This document shows positions 25,371-32,322 of a DNA stretch of 64,000 nt, piece after piece. The translations under genes were made by a program, and so were the position numbers. The notes below the pieces were generated by a model, which saw nothing but the letters and a program-made list of their open reading frames with translations, made no database searches and had not been told where the DNA came from. How positions within the stretch are numbered: the stretch's first letter is position 1; the number at the start of each line of letters is the position of its first letter. This DNA comes from CAZYTM01 sp964649725 (GTDB taxonomy: Bacteria; Desulfobacterota; Desulfuromonadia; Geobacterales; Geobacteraceae): positions 1-64,000 of the forward strand of contig CAZYTM010000011.1 in assembly GCA_964649725.1 (NCBI GenBank), read 5' to 3'.

Positions 25371-25829
25371 TCACGGCCCCTTTCTGGTTGCCTTTATGTT
25401 GCTATAAAGCTCATTCAGTGACCCTTGATAGCACCAGAGAAGACCGCAGATAAAATAGAGCGCCATAGATACCTTGAAGTTTTCCCAGCGCAACATCCTG
25501 TTGCCGACAGCAGTATGATAAAGCCAATAGGACCAATCAACAGCTAATATCGCCGGGAGGAGAGCAGCAGCGATACGCAAAGGCCAGAGTCGCTCTCTGA
25601 GCCGGATAGCACGGTAGATCGTCAGCACGCTCCAGGGGGCGAAGATGTAGGTGATGCCCCCCATGACGATACTGACCCCGATATCCCAGTCAGAGATGTC
25701 GTAGCTGACTGCTCCGTAAAAGAGCCAAAGCATCCCTGTGGCGAAACTGGCGAGTTTCCAGGGGCGGCGCAGCTCATGGAAGTAGCTTCTGCCCGGCAAG
25801 AAGGAGATTGTCTCAGGCTGATCGGTCAT
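25371..25829 (-). CDS. Hypothetical membrane protein
   Basis: 152 residues with about four hydrophobic segments (for example FATGMLWLFYGAVSY and MALYFICGLLWCY). No family recognised. It lies in a leftward run with another small membrane protein and a sterol desaturase-like enzyme, so it may be part of an envelope or lipid-related group, but this is only positional. The ribosome site is weak. Confidence 0.6.
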   Translation of the reverse strand: MTDQPETISFLPGRSYFHELRRPWKLASFATGMLWLFYGAVSYDISDWDIGVSIVMGGITYIFAPWSVLTIYRAIRLRERLWPLRIAAALLPAILAVDWSYWLYHTAVGNRMLRWENFKVSMALYFICGLLWCYQGSLNELYSNIKATRKGP

Positions 25830-25888
25830 TATGTCTGTCTCGTTTGCCGACGTTCAGACTGTGCGCGCCTGGTCGGGCTCCGTTGTCG

Positions 25889-26284
25889 TCATTGCTGTTT
25901 ATATTTCTCCTGCCACCAGCTCTGCAGTTGCGGATTTATCTTTTGCCAGCCGATGCCGTGATAGCCCGGCTTCTTCATCTCCCGATGAAGCAAAAAAATA
26001 GTCATCCCCGACGATAAAGCTATGGTAGCCGGCCACCCCGGAAAATCAAACTTGACCGTGGCGATGACTAAAGTGGTAAATAATCCCCCCCAGAGTAATT
26101 CGGGCTTTCTCTCTATCCTGAAGACATTGCAGAAGAGAAAGAAATGGGCGACAGTAAAAGCAATGATAAAACCGGCATACCAGACTTTCATGCCAAAGAA
26201 GATAGACCCGCAAACGCCGGCCAGTAAAACAGTCGCATCTGATAGAGAGAAACGGAATCCGGGGCTGAATCCGGGGCTGGTCAT
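25889..26284 (-). CDS. Hypothetical small membrane protein
   Basis: 131 residues with about four hydrophobic segments (VLLAGVCGSIFFG, AGFIIAFTVAHFFLFC, LLWGGLFTTLVIATV, TIALSSGMTIFLL) and a basic C terminus (SWWQEKYKQQ). A good ribosome site (GGAGAGCATT) precedes the ATG. Family not recognised. Confidence 0.65.
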   Translation of the reverse strand: MTSPGFSPGFRFSLSDATVLLAGVCGSIFFGMKVWYAGFIIAFTVAHFFLFCNVFRIERKPELLWGGLFTTLVIATVKFDFPGWPATIALSSGMTIFLLHREMKKPGYHGIGWQKINPQLQSWWQEKYKQQ

Positions 26285-26386
26285 AATGCTCTCCTATGAT
26301 TTGCGGTTGTTCGGGCACCCATTTTATGGCTCCCCCCTGGTCCCGCTACCTGATGCTGCAAAGCGTTTTCCATACCCCACTCCGGG

Positions 26387-27181
26387 TCATTCAGGCTTGC
26401 GGGCGAATGGCTGAAGCAGCAATTTAGTCAGGGTCAGCCTGGTCGAGTCACGAAACTCCTTGAGACCGATACTCATCCCGGTGTGGCCCAGTTCTGGCTG
26501 GGGACGGTACGTGCCGCAGAGGCGATCCCACCAGGGGAGATTGAAGCCGAAGTTGCTGTCAGTCTCGCGGGGGATAACCGAATGGTGCACCCGATGCATG
26601 TCGGGAGTCACCACAAGCAGCCGCAGCCATCGGTCCACCGATTCGGGGATGAAGATGTTGCCGTGGTTGAACTGGGAAGTCGCATTCAGCACCACCTCGA
26701 AGATAACTACCGCCAGGACCGGCGGTCCAAGCAGGGCTACTGCCGCCAGCTTGATGCAGATAGATATGACAATTTCGATGGGATGGAAGCGATTGCCGGT
26801 GGTGACGTCGATATCGAGGTCGGTGTGATGCATCCGGTGGAGGCGCCAGAGAACCGGCAAAAAATGGAAGAGCATATGCTGCAGATAAATGACAAAGTCG
26901 AGGGCCACCAGAGCCAGGGCAATCTTGCTCCAGTCCGGCAGGATGACGAAGTTAAGGAGGCCCCAGCCGCGCTCCTGGGCCAGCAGTGCCAGGCCGACCG
27001 GGAGGACCGGTAGCAGGAGACGCACCACTGCAGTGTCGATTGCCACCAGAGTTAGATTGGCAAACCAGCGGCGCCATTTGCTCTCGGTCAACCTGCGCCG
27101 GGGGGCGATGAGCTCCCAGACTGCTATGACCGCAAGGACTCCGAAGAAAAAGGCAAGACGGATGGTCTGTTCTCCTGCCAT
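26387..27181 (-). CDS. Sterol desaturase / fatty acid hydroxylase superfamily protein
   Basis: 264 residues, integral membrane. The di-iron His clusters of the superfamily are all present: LQHMLFH (about 100), HRMHHTD (about 114), FNHGN (about 172) and HRVHHS (about 197). Members use O2 to hydroxylate or desaturate lipids. The substrate here is unknown; bacterial members often act on membrane lipids. An O2-dependent enzyme in a mostly anaerobic gene set is of some note. Confidence 0.85.
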   Translation of the reverse strand: MAGEQTIRLAFFFGVLAVIAVWELIAPRRRLTESKWRRWFANLTLVAIDTAVVRLLLPVLPVGLALLAQERGWGLLNFVILPDWSKIALALVALDFVIYLQHMLFHFLPVLWRLHRMHHTDLDIDVTTGNRFHPIEIVISICIKLAAVALLGPPVLAVVIFEVVLNATSQFNHGNIFIPESVDRWLRLLVVTPDMHRVHHSVIPRETDSNFGFNLPWWDRLCGTYRPQPELGHTGMSIGLKEFRDSTRLTLTKLLLQPFARKPE

Positions 27182-27401
27182 GTTATTCCTTTCCGCTTCA
27201 CCCCGGGGAAGGCTGCTGAACAGTGAGATATCCTCTATACTCTGTCATTTGCTCCAGTATGGTCCACTATAAAGGTCTGGCTTCTTCGTGCTGAAATTCG
27301 CCCCTCCCATAATTCAATAAGGTTGTCCCCTTGACCACCCTGATAAGCTGGGCAAATCTGCGTCAGAGTGCAAAAGTACCTGCCGGGGATGATATCTGCA
27401 G

Positions 27402-27866
27402 CTAACCGTTATTGTTGTTATTGTTATTGTTATTATTGTTGTTGTTATTATTGTTTGAGTTGATGCCCGAGCCCGAGAGATTACCCCGGTTCTCACGGCG
27501 CAGCGCTGACTGGTCAGCCAGGACGATGCCTCCACCTGCGACCATGGCTGCAGTGCCGATGATCATGATACTCTTCCCGTTCAGGTAGGTGTCCTGATCG
27601 ATGATACAGATCCTCCGCCCATCGCAGTGAATTACCTGGTCATGCTGCGGGTTTTCCACGGCATAGCTCTTCAGGACAGTCCCGTTACCATGCAGGAAAA
27701 TCCCCTGTGCCGTCTGGACCAGGAACATCTTCCCGGTGGTGTCTGCTGCCAAACGACTGACGATCTCGTCCTCCATCTGCGCCCGCTTGTTGTCATCGGG
27801 GACTCCGGCCATGTTTAGAAACCTCTCCACGGTGGATGCTATTCTCTGCAGGTCTTTGGGCAACAT
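27402..27866 (-). CDS. Protein with a C-terminal poly-asparagine tail; candidate substrate of the adjacent radical SAM enzyme
   Basis: 154 residues. The first 130 residues form an unrecognised, probably folded domain with a hydrophobic segment (IMIIGTAAMVAGGGIVLA, about 100-117). The end is LSGSGINS, then 16 consecutive Asn, then a terminal Gly. The Asn codons alternate irregularly between AAC and AAT, so the tract is not a perfect trinucleotide repeat. A ribosome site (GGGAG) precedes the ATG, and the gene starts 14 bases after the radical SAM gene. A low-complexity tail next to a SPASM-type radical SAM enzyme suggests a modified peptide or protein, but no known leader motif is seen. Function is inferred from context only. 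Confidence 0.65.
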   Translation of the reverse strand: MLPKDLQRIASTVERFLNMAGVPDDNKRAQMEDEIVSRLAADTTGKMFLVQTAQGIFLHGNGTVLKSYAVENPQHDQVIHCDGRRICIIDQDTYLNGKSIMIIGTAAMVAGGGIVLADQSALRRENRGNLSGSGINSNNNNNNNNNNNNNNNNG

Positions 27867-27880
27867 GGCACTCCCTTTCG

Positions 27881-29725
27881 TTACTCATCCCAGAAAAACT
27901 CAAGGTTCTGGAACGGCAGATTGATAGCCTGGATATGATAGAAGGCATTCAGCCTCTGTTTCTGGTAGTGATAATCCCGCAGGAAACCTGTGGTGGCAAA
28001 GAGGTTGTTCAGCACTCCTTGCCGGAACAGGTTGCGATGCAACATCAACAGCGGCATGAGGTCCAGCTCGGACCACTGGTCGCCGAGATTTTCACTTGCC
28101 TTGAGGTGTTGACAAAACAGCTGATGGCTGAAAAGGTGCTCCTGTTTGCGCCGTTGCTCGTCGCCATAGACCACTGCGGTATCGCGCAGCATCTGGAGAA
28201 AGAGAGTGTTGCGCAGCGGCTCGCTGCAGTGGACCATGAAGATGTCGCGACGGACGAGCAGTTCGACCCGGTCAGCGGGGCCGATGGAGAACAGCTCCCG
28301 ACCTGGCCTGAGAATCTGCGACCGGAGGAGATGACGTTCGCTGTTGAGCACCAGCTGGAAGGCTGAATCGCTGTAAAGCTCTTTGAGAACCGGGTCTGCG
28401 GCGATAATACCGGTAAGGGAGTTCTTTGTCTCGGCAAGATCGTTGGGGAGAACCAGGGGAGACCCGGCGCGGCCCGGCTCCTCAGACTCAGCCGTTGCCA
28501 GGGCCGGGTGAATGGCCAGACGGTATTCCCGCTCCACCTGTTTCTGCCTCTCGGGGTCGAGGGGGGGACAGATACGGGGATTATCCCGGTAGATCTCACG
28601 CTGCAGGGCACAGGTATAGGATGATGCCTGACCTTTCTGCAGCTTGACCACCGGGCATCCGGTGTGGCAGAGATGCAGATGGGTGCACTGACGGCACTCT
28701 GCCGCCAGACCTGCCTGCTGGTGCAGAAAGGCCATCCTGGCGCGCCCTTCGGCAAGGATCTGTGGCACTGTATCGGTCAGGATATTGCCGAAGCGGCATG
28801 AGTCGAGCCCCTGCCCCCGGACGCAGGACCAGACTGTACCATCGCTTTGCAGCAGCATGAACCGCTCCCCACAGTTTAAGGCATTGGTGCAGTAGGAGGG
28901 GGTGAACTCGTCGAACCAGTTTCTCTTCAGCCCCTCCTCCAGGTCACTACCCAGAAACCGGTCCCGAAGGGCATGGTACAGGGCTATCTGCCGGGAATCG
29001 CCGGCAGGGTGCAATGGGGCAAGCCCACGACAGTCGAGGCTTGCCCGGTTGTGGGCCGATTCGAACCCGAACATGATATTGAACCTGTTCATGTCGAACC
29101 CCAAGTCGTCATGTATTCTCCGGATATCGGCGACGATGGCCGGGATATCCTCCAGATGCTCATCGTACAGGGTGCAGGAGATCTTCTTCTCATGGGGGTA
29201 GCCGGCCAGCAGGCGCAGATTCTCCAGGGTGCGAGGGAGCCAGCTCCGGCCGGCGCGGGTGGTGCGGTAGCGGCCATGCAGCGCCAGTGGGAGATCGATA
29301 CTGGCACTGATGGAGACTTTATGACGCACGAACAGGTCATACAGACGATGGAAATTGTACAGATTGGTCTTGAGGTGCGGGGCCGATTTCCGGAAACCCT
29401 GGGAGGTCAGCGCGTCGTAATGATCCAGATAGTGGCGGCGAATGATACCGAACAGCTCCTCCAGCACTGAAGATGGCAGCAAGGTCGGCTCACCGCCATG
29501 GAGAGAGACGTTGAACGGCAGGACTTCTGCGTCCTCGAAGGCGGAGAGAGCCGCCCGTAGGGTTGACACGGCACGGTCAGCATCCAGGAGAGGAGCAGGC
29601 CGGTCGGTCTGTCTCCCCAGGTAACAGTAGCGGCAGCCCAGGTTACAGGCCAGGGTCGGCACATAGAGCAGGTGAATGAGTCGGGGGTGCTGCTGGTCGG
29701 AGATGGCGGAGCCGGAGGTGGTCAT
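27881..29725 (-). CDS. Radical SAM/SPASM enzyme, probable peptide or protein maturase
   Basis: 614 residues. The radical SAM cluster motif CNLGCRYC (Cys27, 31, 34) opens the barrel. A full SPASM domain follows at about 270-390: a Cys pair (SYCTNALNC), GTVWSC, CRQCTHLHLC with HTGC, and a final Cys (SYTC), fitting two auxiliary 4Fe-4S clusters. Such enzymes modify ribosomal peptides or proteins by radical chemistry. A C-terminal extension of about 200 residues has no motif I know and may bind substrate. The ATG lies one base after the stop of the upstream gene with no clear ribosome site, so translation is probably coupled. An anaerobic sulfatase maturase is an alternative, but no sulfatase gene is nearby. 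Confidence 0.88.
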   Translation of the reverse strand: MTTSGSAISDQQHPRLIHLLYVPTLACNLGCRYCYLGRQTDRPAPLLDADRAVSTLRAALSAFEDAEVLPFNVSLHGGEPTLLPSSVLEELFGIIRRHYLDHYDALTSQGFRKSAPHLKTNLYNFHRLYDLFVRHKVSISASIDLPLALHGRYRTTRAGRSWLPRTLENLRLLAGYPHEKKISCTLYDEHLEDIPAIVADIRRIHDDLGFDMNRFNIMFGFESAHNRASLDCRGLAPLHPAGDSRQIALYHALRDRFLGSDLEEGLKRNWFDEFTPSYCTNALNCGERFMLLQSDGTVWSCVRGQGLDSCRFGNILTDTVPQILAEGRARMAFLHQQAGLAAECRQCTHLHLCHTGCPVVKLQKGQASSYTCALQREIYRDNPRICPPLDPERQKQVEREYRLAIHPALATAESEEPGRAGSPLVLPNDLAETKNSLTGIIAADPVLKELYSDSAFQLVLNSERHLLRSQILRPGRELFSIGPADRVELLVRRDIFMVHCSEPLRNTLFLQMLRDTAVVYGDEQRRKQEHLFSHQLFCQHLKASENLGDQWSELDLMPLLMLHRNLFRQGVLNNLFATTGFLRDYHYQKQRLNAFYHIQAINLPFQNLEFFWDE

Positions 29726-29726
29726 G

Positions 29727-30185
29727 TCAGGCTACAACCAGGCCCGGCGAGGCTTCGTTCAGGCGGGCGATGATCTTGCCGGTCACCTTGTCGAACTTGG
29801 CCTTTTTATTGGCGCGGACCTTGTCAGGCTTACGGGCATTGGTGGGGAACTTGTCCGCCTCGATGACCATGGTCTTCCCTCTTCCAGAAGTCAGAGTCAG
29901 GGTCTGCCGTTTTCTGTCCAGCACCGTCCTGGTCACGGTCCGGTAATAGATGATCTGCTCGCCAAGGATCAGGTAGCGACCGGCGATAACCAGAGGCTTG
30001 TCGAGACCTGAGTTGCGGTAACGGATGTAGAGTGCCGGCGGTATGACAAGCAGCGCCAGGAACCATGGTGAAACGGCGGACGCTGCGACTACGGCAATAC
30101 AGACCGTGGCGATGCACAAGCCGATAACTTTCGCCATAGAGTTGTCAAACTGGTAAGCGTAACTGGCAAATTCACGGTTTTCCAT
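29727..30185 (-). CDS. Small membrane protein of the radical SAM unit
   Basis: About 152 residues from the ATG at 30185 (GTGAGG six bases upstream). Two adjacent hydrophobic segments (VIGLCIATVCIAVVAASAV and FLALLVIPPALYI) are followed by a cytosolic beta-rich domain resembling the PH-like fold of YdbS/bPH2-type membrane proteins (GRYLILGEQIIYYRTVTR) and a basic tail. Its stop is one base from the radical SAM start, so the genes are co-transcribed. It may anchor or partner the modification machinery; role unknown. Confidence 0.6.
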   Translation of the reverse strand: MENREFASYAYQFDNSMAKVIGLCIATVCIAVVAASAVSPWFLALLVIPPALYIRYRNSGLDKPLVIAGRYLILGEQIIYYRTVTRTVLDRKRQTLTLTSGRGKTMVIEADKFPTNARKPDKVRANKKAKFDKVTGKIIARLNEASPGLVVA

Positions 30186-30295
30186 GGGATGCCTCACAAT
30201 GATGCAGGATAACTGAGATGTTAGCACCGGGTGGTAAAGGCGTCAAGACACCATAACGAACTGGCAAATTTCAGTTTTTCTGGTAAACTGCTGCC

Positions 30296-31621
30296 ATGTC
30301 CCGATTTCCTGAGCGACTGGCCGTGATCGGCTACTCCAACATTTCGACCCGAATCGCACAACTGGCGGCAGGTTCGGGTATACCCACCATTTATTTCGTG
30401 GCTGAAGCGGAGTTAAGTCTGGTAAAGACCCCCGGATACCGGTTCGAACTGCACCCTATGCCTGCCAACAGTCATGCGGAGTTCCCGGCTGTCATCTCTT
30501 CGTGCAGCGCCTTCATCATAGCTTCGGATAACGAGCAGTTCAACATCCTGACCACTTTGCAGCTTGCCGATTGGGTCGCTGGTCGGCGGATAGTCACGCG
30601 GCTCTTCAATATCAGACTTGGCCAGGAAATCGAAAGACGTCTGCCCAATGTGAAGGTACTAAGCGTTTCGGAGCTGGCGGCCCCACATTTTGCCGCATCC
30701 GCCTTTATCGACGGGGTGATGGCAGCCTGGCGCCAGGAGGAACGGCTGCTGGTGAAAACCACTGCCGGGGGACCGGATACAGTCCATGATCTGGATGTTC
30801 TGCTCAGGGAACAGCCATGTGGCGGCAAGGGAGAATGCCGGCCCAGTCTTTACCGGAAGCGCATCAGGCTTGATCGGATGTTTCTAGCTGTCCTGGCTGC
30901 TCTCGGGATGGTCATGATTTCAGGCACCATTTACTTCTGGCTTGCACGGGGACTACCTCCGGGCGATGCCCTCTATTTTGTGGTTACCACCCTGACCACT
31001 ACCGGATACGGCGACTACAGCCTGCGGGAATCGCCCATCTTCGCCAAAATAGTCGGCATGGGGCTCATGCTGTCCGGGGCAACTCTCCTGGCCATCCTTT
31101 TTGCCCTGGTGACCGACGTGCTGCTCCGAATCCGTCTCGATACCACTCTCGGACGTAGACCGGTCGACAATACTGGACATATCATCGTCTGCGGTGCAGG
31201 AGATGTCGGGGTCAGGATAATCGAATGCCTTCAGGCGGCCGGTGCCAGCCCGGTCGCAGTAGAGCGCGACCAGGACCGCCGCTTCAATCAGCGGATTCGT
31301 GACCTGGGCATTCCGCTCGTTATTGCTGATGCCGCCCTGGAGGAAACTTTGGAGAAGGCCGGAGCCCCACGTGCCAGCGCCATAATCTGTGCCACCGATA
31401 ATGACATGGGTAATCTGGAGATTGCCCTGAACGCCAGGGCTCTAAATCCAGGGATCAGACAGGTGGTGCGCATCTATGATCCGGAGTTTTCGGAACAGAT
31501 GCATAATCATTTTGGCATAGCCGCTGTCATCAGCTCTTCTGCCATAGCCGCCCCCCGCTTCCTTGCCGCAGCATTATCTGCAGAGACTGATGTGTCTGTA
31601 ACCGGCTGGAAGACGCTGTAG
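30296..31621 (+). CDS. K+ channel with RCK/TrkA-N domains on both sides of a two-helix pore
   Basis: 441 residues. The N-terminal 150 or so resemble a Rossmann RCK domain (LAVIGYSNISTRIAQLAAGSG, then AFIIASDNEQFNI). Two membrane helices (about 196-216 and 250-275) flank a pore loop with the K+ selectivity filter TTTGYGD. A second RCK domain with a clear nucleotide-binding loop (IIVCGAGDVGVRIIECL, about 297) ends the protein. Most bacterial RCK channels carry RCK domains only after the pore. It should conduct K+ under control of a nucleotide or ion ligand. It is divergent from the radical SAM unit. No strong ribosome site before the ATG. Confidence 0.85.
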   Translation: MSRFPERLAVIGYSNISTRIAQLAAGSGIPTIYFVAEAELSLVKTPGYRFELHPMPANSHAEFPAVISSCSAFIIASDNEQFNILTTLQLADWVAGRRIVTRLFNIRLGQEIERRLPNVKVLSVSELAAPHFAASAFIDGVMAAWRQEERLLVKTTAGGPDTVHDLDVLLREQPCGGKGECRPSLYRKRIRLDRMFLAVLAALGMVMISGTIYFWLARGLPPGDALYFVVTTLTTTGYGDYSLRESPIFAKIVGMGLMLSGATLLAILFALVTDVLLRIRLDTTLGRRPVDNTGHIIVCGAGDVGVRIIECLQAAGASPVAVERDQDRRFNQRIRDLGIPLVIADAALEETLEKAGAPRASAIICATDNDMGNLEIALNARALNPGIRQVVRIYDPEFSEQMHNHFGIAAVISSSAIAAPRFLAAALSAETDVSVTGWKTL

Positions 31622-31658
31622 AAAGAAGAAAAGGAAGAGGAACAGGGTAGGTGTCGAG

Positions 31659-32063
31659 ATGGCCATTATCTGGCAGGATGAATACAATATCGGCATTGCC
31701 GCGATCGACAGCCAGCACCAGGGGATATTCAGCCGTTTCAATGCGCTGCTTGATGCCTGCGAGAAGGGGTTGCAACAGGAGGAGCTGGAGCAGCTGCTAG
31801 ACTATCTGGAGGGGTACACCCTGACCCATTTCGAGGATGAGGAGCGGGCGATGCGCGAGCATGACTACCCTGCGCTGGCAGAACACCAGGAGCAGCACGC
31901 CATATTCAAGGATGATCTGCAGCAGCTGCGCGACCGTGTCGCCCGTGAAGGGTTGGCGCCTGCGATCATTCTGGCGACCAAGGCGGCCCTCATCAAATGG
32001 CTCATCACCCATATCCGCAATTCCGACCAGCAGTTCGGCGCATTTTTCAAACAGCTGCCATAG
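31659..32063 (+). CDS. Bacteriohaemerythrin (second copy)
   Basis: 134 residues, a single haemerythrin domain. Di-iron ligands are visible: His (IDSQHQGI), His and Glu (THFEDEE), His (EEHQEQHAIF region), and the HIRNSDQ motif with His and Asp. It is clearly related to the protein at 19509 but well diverged from it. O2 binding in the cytosol is the family role. It lies 37 bases after the K+ channel gene and may share its transcript. Confidence 0.9.
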   Translation: MAIIWQDEYNIGIAAIDSQHQGIFSRFNALLDACEKGLQQEELEQLLDYLEGYTLTHFEDEERAMREHDYPALAEHQEQHAIFKDDLQQLRDRVAREGLAPAIILATKAALIKWLITHIRNSDQQFGAFFKQLP

Positions 32064-32322
32064 GCATCGGTTTGGTCTTAACTTTATAGGCTCAAAAAGA
32101 TGCAATTAATGGGACTCTGTCCTGATTCAATATAGAACTGTTCTGCTGCTTAGCTAATTTGGTTCTTATTTCCTGCCCGGACAATCTTCATTCCGATGCT
32201 ATAGTTCAACTATACAAACTCTCCCTGCCACCCAGACCTTCACATTGCTGATTATTGTAGAAAATGAAAGAGCTGCTAAATACTTTTGAGTTATTTAAGG
32301 AAATACTGTTATAACTATACAT

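Noticed and set aside
25341..25371. Ten open codons (VTIRQELKRL) after the stop at 25371, suggesting a frameshift
   Set aside because: Too short to support; no matching family and no start or ribosome site.
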